This document shows, piece by piece, positions 26,801 to 36,975 of a stretch of DNA of 64,000 bases. Position numbers and translations under genes: made by a program. The stretch covers positions 499,600 through 563,599 of the forward strand of contig VZTI01004088.1 of the NCBI GenBank assembly GCA_013397865.1, read 5' to 3'. This DNA comes from Struthidea cinerea (Eukaryota; Chordata; Aves; Passeriformes; Corcoracidae). Each line of letters opens with the position of its first letter. Position 1 is the first letter of the stretch. The notes under the pieces are model-generated. The model was not told where the DNA came from and ran no database searches. It saw nothing but the letters and a program-made list of their open reading frames with translations.

Positions 26801-29800
26801 ACCTTTTTTAGGGTTGAATGGTAGAATAGAAAATCTGTGTATATTTACAAGCTATACTACCAATTATATAGATGAATATATTACAGTATATCTTACTGGT
26901 TTACTAGTAATATATTACCATCTTATACTATCTATTAGTGGGTTACAATGTCATGAATTTTCAATAAATGTATAAAGATTTCTGATTTTGGTCATTGGGT
27001 TGTTTTTTTCTCTTCATACACCCCCCAGGAGGAAATTTCGAAAGTCTCAGGACAAGTATTGATTACCTTGCAAAATCCCCACAGGCACTTTATTTTACCG
27101 TTGTTTTTGTGACTTCTGTTGGCATTCAGTCCATTGTCACTTCGTGGTGGGGAAAATCACACATCCAGCCTTCAATCCACATCTTAATCAGCTGATTATT
27201 TTCAAAAATGAGATATTCTTGAGGATTTTCTCCAGGTTTATGTTGTACTCAGACAATGAAGCACCATTGGAAATGCACTGGATCTGTGTTTCAGAGTTAG
27301 TCTCTCAAAGTGGTTTCCACATAGATTAATTGTGAGATCAGAATAAGCTGCTTGGTGAATCTGTGAATCTTCTCAACTGGCATTGTGGTTGTATGTCATA
27401 AATAAATGCATGTCACAGCATATGTATGAAGTCATACCATACTGGATCCACTCTTTCTCAGGCTTCCCATAGGGCAGATGTTCCTTCAGTAACTTCAATA
27501 ATGTAATGCTTCTGCTTAAGTTTTTACTTGTGTGATAGAAGCATAACAGAGATGAATGAAACACATATGGAAATCACCTTCCTTTTCTTCCTTTTGTCAC
27601 TGCAGAGCTTGTCGTCTGTACTGGTGTCTCCTTATCTTCCTGTTCTTTGTTCAGGTGGTGGAGGTACATGAACAAGTTAATTTCTGTGTTATCCTATCTG
27701 AACTAAACTTTGTGTTTGTTAAAAACTGAAGATAGCCTTAGAAATTGAATTTTCTTCTTAGGAAACACCTCTACTTGTATGCATTTCTTAAATCTTACAG
27801 CACTTTGTTGCTGATGATGTGGACCTATATGAACTGCTCGAGTGTTAGGAAAGTATGATAATAATTTTAGAAAGTTTGCTGTTGGTTTTGAATTGGTTTT
27901 TCTCACTTGTTATTTTTTAGCTGTTACTTTGCATTGCTGATTGTGTGGTACAGCAGTGAGATTTTCCAGAATAACACTATCCTCAGCTTGTCTCCCTCAC
28001 TGTTGCACTGTAAGCACTGTCTCTGAGTTGAGTACACACAATGGGAGTCATGACTTCTCCATCACACAGTTGTGTGTAACAGAACTTGAATTTCACAGTT
28101 ATATGTGTGGATGAAATAAGTTGGTTTATACAAAATTTTGTTTGCTTATAGGCTTTTGGTTTAATCTTCCAGTTCTGCAGTATGCCTGCCTTTGGAGATT
28201 GTAAAATGTCATACATAATTTTCACTGACTGACAGGGTATTTGGTAGGTGGCTGTTTCCTAGGTAGGAAAAGAACATACAACAACTGTTTTCGTAAGGTG
28301 TTTCAGACACATTATAGAGCACATTTACTAGTGTGCATACCCTGTCCAGGTATTTGTGCTTTGAAATTGCAAATTTTTCAAAACTTTCTTTATGACTGAA
28401 ATAAAATTTCTATGTAATTGTTCTTTCTAATTTAACAAAACAAACAAACAAACAAACATCCAAACCAACCAAAAACCCCACCTTAAGATGTCACTTAGAT
28501 TTAGTTGTGCTTTTGTCTTACATGCCTTTGCCACAGTGTCATAATACAATTCAGGAACAATGCTGAATTTTTAAGCATGGGATAATTGTGGATAATGTCT
28601 ACCTTAGCTTGCCCAGGTGGTATGAACAGAGCATATCCAGCTAAAATAATTTGCCTCAGTGCAATGATTCCTTGACTTCTAAAAATGTATTGATTAAAAC
28701 TCTTGGTTTGATGTAGCCATCAAAATTCCATAACAGAGCACCGATGTTTTGCTACTGAAGCAAACCATTTGCTTATTACTCTCTTACTTCCTGTGACTAG
28801 GTTTTAAAATCTGTTAGCACTGAGGCTGCTGTGAAACCTGTTTGATTTTATAAAAACTGAAACTTTTTACATAGAAAATACCTCCAAGTTGGTAACAGTA
28901 ATAGCTGGGAGTACCATCATGAGCAAAGGAGGTAACTTGCAAAGCAATCACATGTTCGGGTTTTTTTTCTAGAGTTTCTTGGACGTAGAAGACAATCTCT
29001 TCCCCTGTGCTGGGCAGGCACAGTACCTATCAAGAGCACCGTCTCCTTTTGGCGATCATGGCTTGGTTTGCTCCAGTCCAGTAAAACATGCCAGAAAGTG
29101 TTCTCGGAATACATCCAGGGCATCTCACTCAAGTGTCTGTACGTCAAGGCCACCAAGTAAACACTCTGGACTTTCATGCAGTCACTCCATTGATAGTTTT
29201 GTGAGTGTTGGTTGTTCCCAGAGGTGTCAAGGAAACAACCCCAAAGTGAGCAGCGGGGATCTTCTAGAGAGGCACTCTGAATACTTTACCAAGAGCCGAA
29301 AACCTTTTACTCCACGCACCTTAATATCAAATGCTAAATCTCGCCTGACAGAGTATAGGTATTACACTCCTGCTCGAAGGAGGAAGAAAAATCGCCGCAA
29401 GCAGCATGTGGAAGCTCAAACACAGACTGATATGATCAGGTACAGAGACTGAAACTTTATTTTGTAACTGTGGAATTTAGTTATCATAACAGTATCTTCA
29501 TAAAAGCAATATGTTTTGCTCTCATTATGTTTGTATAAAACCAGAATAATTATTCTGAAGTTATTCTAGATAATCCCTAACAAAAGCCAGAACAGAATGT
29601 GATTTTCCTTTTCTCACTGGAGTATTTTACTGTCCTCTTTCTGGAACAAGTGGTTTAATCTATACAGATTGGATATGAAGTGCCACTAAATTCCAGCTGT
29701 GGGATCTCACATCTGCTGGTGATAACCATTCCCTCTCTCTTCCCTGTGCTCTCTCTGGTGTATAGTTCTGTGTTGTAAAGAATTAACCAGTAAGAGCATG

Positions 29801-32800
29801 CAAGTAGTTCCCCACTGTTGCCCCTGGAGTCTGATACTTTCCAGTTTGTTAATTAATACATCATGCAAAGATCCGTTTTTAACTCTTGAATGCAGCTCTT
29901 CATTGTTTTTTTTATCACTTGAATTTAAATACCTTCAGATATACCCCGTATAAAATATTTTAAACAAAATTAGTGTCCTTCTCTTGCATTGAACTTCTCA
30001 GCAAATTGAACAATTCTGATTTTGTTTTGTTTTTACGGATACTACCTTGTAAAGAGAAACCTTTTCCCTTTTGTGTCCTCCATGCCTGCTTGTCCAACTC
30101 CAGTTTTTTCATAGGACAAATTGAGAATTTCCTAAGACTGGAATTATGATAGCTTTGGCTCTGTATTGCAACTGTTGATTTTCTGGCTGTGGGTCGTCTG
30201 TTTTCCTGGTGCACTTTTAATTTTAGGATCATCTCTGTTCGTAATTCTGAACAATTATTTTGGATAATTTAGTTATCCGCTGTTAATATGCAGCTAAATA
30301 ATTAATTTGGATCACCTGTGTATGACTACGGTCATCCTTCAAAACAAACTATAACTTAGTTTTATTATGTGAACCTAAGTCTAGCAGAAATTTTCTGAAC
30401 TGTTCGGAACTATGTTCTGTTCAGACTGATGAGAAATTTCCACAGTGGCACTGGTATTCTCATCCTGCATATTTTGAAAGTAGTCTACTTGGAAATCTAA
30501 TACTTTTTTGAATTTTTTAGCTTTCCATCTGCAGACAAAGTGTATGTGAGAAAAGTTATGTGTGAACACCGGAAGATCCCATCAAAGGTAATAATATATC
30601 TGTCAGTGGGTACTCTTCCCACACCCATCACCATCACGGTGGGGTAATACACTTCATCACTGCCACAGCAGTGAACAGCTGATTTACGTTTTCTTTTCCC
30701 TAATGCCATGACATGAATTAGTTCCAAAGAGGAGAGAGAGTTTCAGAACACTGAGTGGAAACAATAAATAAAAAACTCTTTAATTTTTTTTGTTTTGTTT
30801 CTGTAAGTGCACTATCAAATATCTTCTAAGGTCATAGATAATTGGTACATGACTTTTCAGCAGAAGAAGGTGTCCCTTTTGTCTGTTTACCCAGAGTTCT
30901 CGAAAAGACATAAAATTTCTAGGGCTGCTTAATCACAGAGAGTTCTTAGATTAATTTTAGTGGTAAAATTTGCTGTGTATTTGCACTGATAATAAAGATT
31001 TTTATCTCTGTATTGTAGGCTGAAGCTAAAAGATATACTCTGGATGAGCCTGAGAGAGGAATAGATGGTTGTCAATACTCCATCCTAAGGTGACTGATCT
31101 ACAGCAGGAGGGAATATTTGAAATGTCCCTTCTTTCTATACAGCTGGTCCTTAGGCCATAAGTCTTCACTGCCATTTCTTTTTATAAGTCTCTTCTCACA
31201 GGACATTTGTTAGGTTGGGTTTTTTACATCAATGGCCTTTCCCAACTTCAAAATTCATTATTTGCTTGTGATAAGTTCCACTGGGAAGCCAATTAAGAGA
31301 GCTCTGAAATATATCAGTATTTTTGTCAGAAGTGAGAGCGATGATGCATTATTACAGTTGTTAGTTCTATACATCTGGGCTCACAGACTATATAGTACTA
31401 TAACTAAACACTGCATTGGTATTCCAATTGGTACTTCCCCTTAGTGTCTTCAGGCATCCAGCCTTTCGAATCTGTGATATGTGAGAATTGTAAACCAGGA
31501 GCATTTCCCACATCTTTTTCTGAAAACTTAATCCTGAGATTGCTACAATACAAGAGCAGTGTTGGAAATCAGGCCAGAACCCACAGGCCTCTCCTCATTG
31601 CTAACCTAAGTGTCATGCATGACTCACTGATTTGCTCTCTGGCCTTTTCATACAAAGGCATTTTTATCTGAGGAGAAAAACCTACTCTGAGTTGAAAAAG
31701 CACTCCAATGGATAGCAGAGATTGAATAGCATCTAAGTAGCACCGAGGTCTTCTGAGCACTGCGTCAAGTGAGGTAGTGTAATGTTCCTGAACCATAGTC
31801 TTTCAGGTTTCAGTGCAAGCAGGGGATTTTGCTGCTGGAGCAGGGTTTAGGGGTGTTATGGTGGGCTTTTTTGCAAAAGGAGTGGTATAATGGCACACCA
31901 TGGCTCCAGAAGAAAATTACATGCCAGGTAGTATAAAAGGGGTGTAGAATGTTGTTCTTTTTCTTGCCCTCTGATTTTCTGATTAGAGAGACATCACGGC
32001 ATCCTCAGAAGTGTTCGCCAAGGAGGACTGTTGAGGCCGAGTAAGTATGCTTAAACCATTTTTCTACTCATTTACAACATCAAATTAGAAAGCTTTTCTC
32101 AAAACTGTTGAACTTGAAACATATAATACTATTACCGTAATTTTAGCCCGGCTCTGTGGGTTCCCGCAAGCCCACAGAACCTGGGGCATATTCGGTAATA
32201 CAGTCAGGTGGCAAAGAGGCAGGAAGGAGATTCGCTTATCATCCTGCTGGATGGTTTATTCCATGCTGTACAGCCGAACTCCCAAAGCAAATCTGAAACC
32301 CGATCCCGAGGGTCCTTGTTTTATCCGGGGCCAGGGAGAAAGGTGGGATTAGGGAATGGGGACCAGTGGGAGAATGCCAGGGGAGTGACGAGGCTTACAG
32401 ACAACCGTGAGATTCAAACCGGGACAGACCATACCAAGGAACAAAGCATCCCAGGGGATGCTTCTGTTCGCCCCTAACCAAAGGCATCACCGACCCCCAC
32501 ATAATACTTCAAAAATTTTATGTGAGTCTAAAAATGAAGAAAATTCATTGTAACTTCAGAAGATTGTAAAGTGCCTATGGTTTGTTTCCGTTTCTTTTTA
32601 GGTCTGTAATCTCTGAATCAAATATTGGCAAATGAAACTCCAAACTGAAGGGCATTCTTACCACATTTCTGCACTGAAATTTGATGAGAATTAGAAGTTT
32701 TGAGTTATAGTCAGAAACACTACTAATGCTTCATCAAGTGGCCTTGGGAAAGTCATTTAATTCTTTGTGCTTTAGGACAGGCTTGTCTTTACCCAACTTA

Positions 32801-35800
32801 GGGCTTATAATAGAGGTCTCAAATACCAGCTGTAGATAACTTTCTTGACTATAGAGGAAACCAAAATTATAATCTTTACACATGGTAACAAATTTTATGT
32901 AATGAAAGTCATGCAAATTGTATTCCATTTTTTATTTTCTGTTTATTAGGACTGGAGAATGACTCAATAGAATTTGAATGGGTGCTTTGGGAGACTTAAA
33001 AAGATGCTATGAAAGAAAAACAGGACTGAAATATTTTCTTTTGGGGTTTTCTTTCTTGTTGTCTTTCAAGCAGAACTCCAGACTTTTGGAGAGTATCCTA
33101 TTTAGAGTATTTGGCATCAACAACTCTTAGAGGTATTAAAGTAGAGATAAGAGGTGAAAGTGACGTCTCACACTAACAAGATTTTGTACATCAAGGAGAT
33201 GTGTTGAAATGAGTGGATGCTGCCAAATAAGCAGTTAAACTCTTCTTGGCTTCCATTTAGGACTAGCAATTTTCAGCTGCAGTCAGATTCTCTAGAAGCT
33301 CCTTTGGAAGCCTCTACCCAGAACATCAAACTGCAATTGTACACTTTCTTCCCAATTAGCTCCCCTTTCTTCTCTTGAGTGCAGAGCAGGTTCTGAACGC
33401 GCTCCAAGATCCACTGATTCCCTCACTTGGGATCTCTGTGCTAATTTATACCACAAAAGAAAGTTAGCATAAAGACAAAGCACCACGACCACCTTTCTAA
33501 CAGTCTAATATTTTGCAGTTTTTTATTATTATCTAGATTGAATGAAAGTCTTAGTTTGTCCTGATAGACTTACCCTTTATGAAAAATAACCACTGATACA
33601 AGAATCTTAATGGCTGTTCCCATGAAGGTGATTAGACCCACAACAATGTGTCATATGTGTTTCTATGGTAAAGCATTTAACATTGGGGTTTCTATTCTCC
33701 CTGCAGAGAAGAGGAGCTTTTATATTTAACTTTCATTGAAGATGTAACAAATGAAATTCTTCGACTTGGGTTATTTTCTAACAGGTAGGTTACAGTTACT
33801 TTCAGTTTTATAGTACTACGTCAGAAACCCCTGGACTCCATAAGAAAGGGAAGCAGTGATTAGTAATAATTTCTTTCTACACACGTATACACAGTTAGCC
33901 CTTGCTTTTGTTTTGTTTCCTCGTCTTTTTTGCTTTATGTGAGAAAGGGGAACTAGGAAATACCTGTGGGTCATTGACTTTGATCTGCTGCTGTGTACCG
34001 TGAGATAAAAGCTTCTGTTAGAAACTGACCTGGAACCCTAGATGGAATAATGCTAAAGAAGAACTCATTTTACTCTGCCACATCTGTTTTGCTAAATAAA
34101 CTGAGTTACTAATCTTTCACACAACAGGTCCTTCATCTCCCTTCTGTCCTTCTTCCAGTGTGAATTCAGTCTTCCGCATAGGTTGCCAGGATTACATCCT
34201 CTTTCAGATAAAGGTTCATCAGCTGCTAAATCAGGGGTTTTTTTTCCAATACCGTACTGGTTCTTTCTAATAAAGAACTCTCAATTTATGCAAAAAAACT
34301 TGCAGTATTTCTATATATATACGGAATATATATACAGAATCTTAACCCATTTTTCCCATTCAAGACAGTCTAATTTCTTAATATTCTGATCTTGCTCTGT
34401 GTTGATAATGTTCCCAGCTGTTTTTCCTATTCAGTGCAGTCTTATTTTTTAGTTCTTATGTCAAGGCTTTCAATGAGGATACTAAGTACACCAAGTAAAA
34501 AAACTTAAGAAATTTTGAGAGCAGTCTCCCTCTGGCTCTTTTTTACAGTAATGTTGTCTTCCATTAGAACCCTTCTTCTTTTAAAATAATTTTTCATATA
34601 AGATAGGTTGAATTCACTTGACTTTCTGGAATTCTGTTCCAGCGACTGTGTACTTCAGTTGTCACAGAACATATTCTCTGCAGAATTTTTTTTCTCATTC
34701 TGCCTAAGCAATGGAAGAGAGCTCTCCGGACTGAGGACTTTTCCCTGGATTTTTTTTTACTGAAGCTGGATTTTATTCCTTCTCTTTATTCTTGCGTATA
34801 GCAGCCACTATGGTGCATCCAAGAGATTGTGGATACTTCAGCATGCCAGTAGAATCACCAGTGAATTGTTGATTTCTCCCAGCATATAGGCCCAACAGAA
34901 CAAACACACACGTAGTTGTGCTACAAGTCACCCCATGGTTGCCATGTGCTGCCCAAAGCCAGGTCTGCCTGCTGAGCACGTGTCCAGTGGGTTGCTGACT
35001 ACAGGTAGCCCTCTTTGTGACAGTGTAATCGAAACAGTCTTAGAGGTGCCATTCAGCTAAGAAATGAAAGTAAAAAATTACAGTTGTAACTTTATGTAGC
35101 TCCGGTAAAAGTTAGGTTTCCTCCTGTGAAATAATTTGGTTTTTTATTTGTAGGGTTCTGGATCAACTGTTTGAGTGCTATATAGAAGAAAATAAGGACC
35201 GCTTAGATGAGGTATGTGCTGCCCTTATAATCATCTCTCTCACTGTATATGATTTAGGTGATGTTTCCAAAGAGCAGGGCAAATGCACTGTATATTTGAG
35301 GCTAAAGGTAACCAGAATACTCAGTGGGGAGCCTCTCTCTCCATAAATGAGATTTGCAGTCTCATGGATCGTGGCAGATCAGGAGTCACCGGTACAGTGA
35401 AAGAAAATGGACAACAGTCAATTCAGTTTGGTGACACTCAGTGTTTAAATTTAGTCACTTGATTGCAAGCAGTGTCCTTTTCCTTCTGTCAGAGTCAAGC
35501 CCTGAGTCTGAGCAGTGCTCAGGTGCCATCGGGCTGGAGAAGTGTCACCCCTTTCTTCCTTCACCCCTTAGGGCAAAATGCGCCAGATGTTGGATGTGCT
35601 GAAATCAGACCTCGGCTGCAGCCAGGACAGCGAGACAGAGCTAATCCATGAAGGCCAGGACAGCGAGACAGAGCTAAGCCAGGCAGGCCTGGACAGCGAG
35701 ACAGAGCTAAGCCAGGCAGGCCTGGTCAGCAAGACAAAGCTGATCCATGCAGGCCAGGACAGCGAGGCAGAGCTAATCCAGGCAAGCCAGGAAGCCTCCG

Positions 35801-36629
35801 AGTTACTGGATCTGCAGGAGTCTGATACGATAGAAGAGCTCGAGTTTACCAGTAAAGGTCACAGGCTGAGGAAAGCTACAAAAAGTGACGAATTCCTTGA
35901 GACCATGAACTTGTCATTACAGGAACCAAACAAATGTGAATCACTGTCATTCAGCGAAAGGTCAAGAGAGACACAGAGTAGGGAGGACTTTTCAGATGAT
36001 ATCACAGAAACGATGGATGCTGGGACAGAGTCTGATTTCTGTGGTGTGGAATTTGAAGAACACCCAGACACTTNATCCATGAAGGCCAGGACAGCGAGAC
36101 AGAGCTAAGCCAGGCAGGCCTGGACAGCGAGACAGAGCTAAGCCAGGCAGGCCTGGTCAGCAAGACAAAGCTGATCCATGCAGGCCAGGACAGCGAGGCA
36201 GAGCTAATCCAGGCAAGCCAGGAAGCCTCCGAGTTACTGGATCTGCAGGAGTCTGATACGATAGAAGAGCTCGAGTTTACCAGTAAAGGTCACAGGCTGA
36301 GGAAAGCTACAAAAAGTGACGAATTCCTTGAGACCATGAACTTGTCATTACAGGAACCAAACAAATGTGAATCACTGTCATTCAGCGAAAGGTCAAGAGA
36401 GACACAGAGTAGGGAGGACTTTTCAGATGATATCACAGAAACGATGGATGCTGGGACAGAGTCTGATTTCTGTGGTGTGGAATTTGAAGAACACCCAGAC
36501 ACTTCACCCACATGTGAGGCAGCTTCAAACTTGATTGCTTGTGACAGTGATTTGGAAGTCAATAAGGAACTTGATGAACTGGAAGAAAACTTTGCAGACA
36601 CCCTTCACATTTCACATAACTATTCATAA
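11814..36629 (+). CDS. SPATA7: SPATA7, spermatogenesis-associated protein 7 (exons 2-12; exon 1 not resolved)
   Basis: SPATA7 is a ciliary protein of the photoreceptor connecting cilium that works with RPGRIP1; loss in humans causes Leber congenital amaurosis 3 and retinitis pigmentosa (established knowledge). I recognise it from translated exons matching the human protein in order: LPRCGPASPFKGHLSTKSN, then HYNRILSAKAAVDCSVP, ADQQRREKLKK, SGDLLERHSEYF, FTPRTL, YRYYTPARRRK, EEELLYLTFIEDVTNEILRL, LGLFSNR, and a final exon starting GKMRQMLDVLKSDLGC. Eleven exons with GT/AG borders and compatible phases are visible; human SPATA7 has 12, so only the first, very short coding exon is missing. Coding length of exons 2-12, counting the duplicated block once, is 1,778 bases; with the one base carried over from exon 1 this is exactly 593 codons including stop, close to human (599 residues). 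As assembled, the last exon is frame-broken by a duplicated 430-base block. Splice predictions are by eye. Confidence 0.93.
11895..12557 (+). other. SPATA7: SPATA7 intron 2
   Basis: GTAAGT to CTTACAG. AT-rich; nothing else recognised. Confidence 0.85.
12558..12650 (+). CDS. SPATA7: SPATA7 exon 3
   Basis: 93 bases, phase 1 to phase 1, acceptor CTTACAG and donor GTAGAA. It encodes AFCIDSARSLTGQYLIRD then HMVFHYNRILSAK. Its length is a multiple of three, so skipping it keeps the frame; a human isoform lacks about 32 residues in this same region (from memory). Confidence 0.93.
12651..13524 (+). other. SPATA7: SPATA7 intron 3
   Basis: GTAGAA to TTTTCAG. No repeats or conserved elements recognised. 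Confidence 0.85.
13525..13572 (+). CDS. SPATA7: SPATA7 exon 4
   Basis: 48 bases, phase 1 to phase 1, acceptor TTTTCAG and donor GTAAGT. It encodes AAVDCSVPKSRLNSIK, shorter than but matching the human AAVDCSVPVSVSTSIK. Confidence 0.92.
13573..22448 (+). other. SPATA7: SPATA7 intron 4
   Basis: A long intron of nearly 9 kb, GTAAGT to CCCTAAG. It carries a CR1 fragment at 21.1-21.7 kb, a hairpin at 16,583-16,618 and a two-copy 15-base direct repeat at 15,722-15,753. The rest is AT-rich single-copy-looking DNA. Confidence 0.8.
21108..21706 (+). mobile_element. CR1 LINE fragment: end of ORF2 and 3' tail
   Basis: Sense-strand CR1. A frame from 21,105 to 21,635 encodes the reverse-transcriptase C-terminal tail with typical CR1 text: FEYCVQFWARHFKEDIEVLE, LLRGLEHKSCEEWLREL and GDFITLYNCLKGGC. 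The 3' end reads GGTTGGACTCGATCTTGGAG then TTCCAACCTAAATGATTCTG, the CR1 tail. The frame stays open only because an 88-base insertion (21,440-21,527) happens not to break it at once. It is a 5'-truncated relic, not a host gene. Confidence 0.93.
22449..22582 (+). CDS. SPATA7: SPATA7 exon 5
   Basis: 134 bases, entered in phase 1 and ending in phase 0, acceptor CTTCCCTAAG and donor GTATGT. It starts FADQQRREKLKKKIARCEEK, which matches the human YADQQRREKLKKELAQCEKE and looks like a short charged helix. It then diverges through a Cys/Ser-rich stretch ending LLPSSFRK. Confidence 0.92.
22583..28972 (+). other. SPATA7: SPATA7 intron 5
   Basis: GTATGT to TTTCTAG, about 6.4 kb. It contains a short CA run near 24,378-24,389 and an AAAC microsatellite at 28,437-28,459. 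No exon-like frames or repeat families recognised. Confidence 0.8.
28437..28459. repeat. AAAC microsatellite
   Basis: About six AAAC units in SPATA7 intron 5, followed by a looser A/C-rich stretch. Confidence 0.9.
28973..29439 (+). CDS. SPATA7: SPATA7 exon 6
   Basis: 467 bases, phase 0 to phase 2, acceptor TTTTTTTCTAG and donor GTACAG. The first two-thirds is Ser/Cys-rich and poorly conserved. The end carries the recognisable block SGDLLERHSEYF, KPFTPRTL, YRYYTPARRRKKNRRK and VEAQTQTD, as in human SPATA7. The RRRKKNRRK run is strongly basic and could act as a nuclear-localisation or nucleic-acid-binding patch (inference). Confidence 0.93.
29440..30520 (+). other. SPATA7: SPATA7 intron 6
   Basis: GTACAG to TTTTTTAG. 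Nothing recognised inside. Confidence 0.8.
30521..30587 (+). CDS. SPATA7: SPATA7 exon 7
   Basis: 67 bases, phase 2 to phase 0, acceptor TTTTTTAG and donor GTAATA. It encodes SFPSADKVYVRKVMCEHRK then IPSK. Similarity to the human protein is weak here; the call rests on splice sites, phase fit and position. Confidence 0.8.
30588..31018 (+). other. SPATA7: SPATA7 intron 7
   Basis: GTAATA to TATTGTAG. Short intron, nothing recognised inside. Confidence 0.78.
31019..31089 (+). CDS. SPATA7: SPATA7 exon 8
   Basis: 71 bases, phase 0 to phase 2, acceptor TATTGTAG and donor GTGACT. It encodes AEAKRYTLDEPERGIDGC then QYSIL. The CQYS motif recalls the human AMCQYSL. The donor is the weakest in the gene. 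Confidence 0.78.
31090..31986 (+). other. SPATA7: SPATA7 intron 8
   Basis: GTGACT to TGATTAG. Several short open frames, none with a recognisable product. Confidence 0.75.
31987..32040 (+). CDS. SPATA7: SPATA7 exon 9
   Basis: 54 bases, phase 2 to phase 2, acceptor TTCTGATTAG and donor GTAAGT. It encodes RETSRHPQKCSPRRTVEA and hands a partial Glu codon to exon 10. The short length and phase agree with both neighbours. Confidence 0.8.
32041..33706 (+). other. SPATA7: SPATA7 intron 9
   Basis: GTAAGT to CTGCAG. It contains an antisense solo LTR close to its 5' end; the remainder is AT-rich and unremarkable. Confidence 0.85.
32130..32501 (-). mobile_element. Solo LTR of an endogenous retrovirus
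   Basis: A 372-base GC-richer block flanked by the six-base direct repeat TAATAC at 32,124-32,129 and 32,502-32,507. On the minus strand it starts TGTGGGGGTCGG. It carries a TATA-like GGATAAAA (32,319-32,326), an AATAAA (32,255-32,260) and a stem-loop (32,153-32,178) near its end, the order expected of U3-R-U5. Its last bases read TA instead of the usual CA, probably by mutation. There is no internal retroviral sequence, so it is a recombination remnant. The six-base target duplication leans towards an ERVK-type origin; the family name is uncertain. Confidence 0.8.
33707..33784 (+). CDS. SPATA7: SPATA7 exon 10
   Basis: 78 bases, phase 2 to phase 2, acceptor TCTCCCTGCAG and donor GTAGGT. It encodes EEELLYLTFIEDVTNEILRL then GLFSN, the best conserved block of SPATA7 (human EEELLYLSFIEDVTDEILKL). 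Confidence 0.96.
33785..35153 (+). other. SPATA7: SPATA7 intron 10
   Basis: GTAGGT to TTTGTAG. Nothing recognised beyond AT-rich tracts. Confidence 0.85.
35154..35211 (+). CDS. SPATA7: SPATA7 exon 11
   Basis: 58 bases, phase 2 to phase 0, acceptor TTATTTGTAG and donor GTATGT. It encodes RVLDQLFECYIEENKDRLDE, matching the human RFLERLFERHIKQNKHLEEE in spacing and character. Confidence 0.92.
35212..35571 (+). other. SPATA7: SPATA7 intron 11
   Basis: GTATGT to CACCCCTTAG, 360 bases. Nothing else recognised. Confidence 0.88.
35572..36629 (+). CDS. SPATA7: SPATA7 exon 12 (terminal coding exon, frame-broken in this assembly)
   Basis: Acceptor TCACCCCTTAG; opens GKMRQMLDVLKSDLGC, matching the human KMRHLLHVLKVDLGC. 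Next come five 33-base repeats encoding variants of DSETELSQAGL, then an acidic Ser/Glu-rich tail ending ADTLHISHNYS with TAA at 36,627-36,629. In the assembled order a single N at 36,074 is followed by a perfect second copy of 35,644-36,073, which shifts the frame and gives an early stop at 36,106-36,108. Counting that block once gives one uninterrupted frame from 35,572 to the TAA. I read the break as assembly error rather than mutation. The acidic repeat is not in the human protein as I remember it. Confidence 0.9.
35626..35790 (+). repeat. Coding minisatellite, five 33-base units in SPATA7 exon 12
   Basis: Five in-frame units at 35626-35658, 35659-35691, 35692-35724, 35725-35757 and 35758-35790. 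They encode DSETELIHEGQ, DSETELSQAGL twice, VSKTKLIHAGQ and DSEAELIQASQ. Units 2 and 3 are identical in DNA, which suggests recent expansion. Part of the array recurs from 36,075 in the duplicated block. Confidence 0.95.
35644..36504 (+). repeat. Perfect 430-base direct duplication around one N (likely unmerged contig overlap)
   Basis: Bases 35,644-36,073 and 36,075-36,504 read as identical, separated only by the N at 36,074. The duplicated coding stretch shows no differences, including its third-codon positions. The single N, perfect identity and restored frame when counted once point to two contigs whose ends overlap by 430 bases being joined rather than merged. Confidence 0.92.
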
Positions 36630-36975
36630 CAGTAACCAAAACTTACCTGTTACACAGGGATAGAGCTCCTTCTGTGATGAACTGCCATTTGTAAACTAGT
36701 AGTAAATTGTTTGGTTTATTTTCAATTATTTCTGTTTAAGTACTGCTAAGATCTCTCTAGCAGGATACTATTAATTGGGCATTAATTAATCTCTGTGTAA
36801 ATTAGATCTTAAAAGAGAAAGGGTCAGTTATCAGAAGAATTTTGTATATTTTGTCTATAATTGTATAACTTGAAACAAACTTGAGAATATTAAAATTAGA
36901 TTTATATTTTTAAAAGCCGTAATAATAAATTATGAAATATTTATTGTTTTAAATAAATTAATTGATAGTGCAGTT
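36630..36975 (+). other. SPATA7: SPATA7 3' UTR (probable)
   Basis: AT-rich sequence between the stop codon and the paired AATAAA hexamers, without open frames of note. The end is inferred from those hexamers. Confidence 0.6.
36924..36957 (+). terminator. SPATA7: SPATA7 polyadenylation signals
   Basis: Two AATAAA hexamers at 36,924-36,929 and 36,952-36,957, about 300 bases after the stop codon in an AT-rich stretch. They suggest a short 3' UTR ending near 36,970. No cleavage site can be proven from sequence alone. Confidence 0.65.

Noticed and set aside
35626..35790. Regular 33-base repeats as a CRISPR-like array
   Set aside because: There are no spacers; the units are contiguous, in frame and coding, in a vertebrate exon.
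35644..36504. A true tandem duplication inside SPATA7
   Set aside because: Perfect identity, a single N at the join, and frame loss only when both copies are kept make an assembly overlap far more likely.
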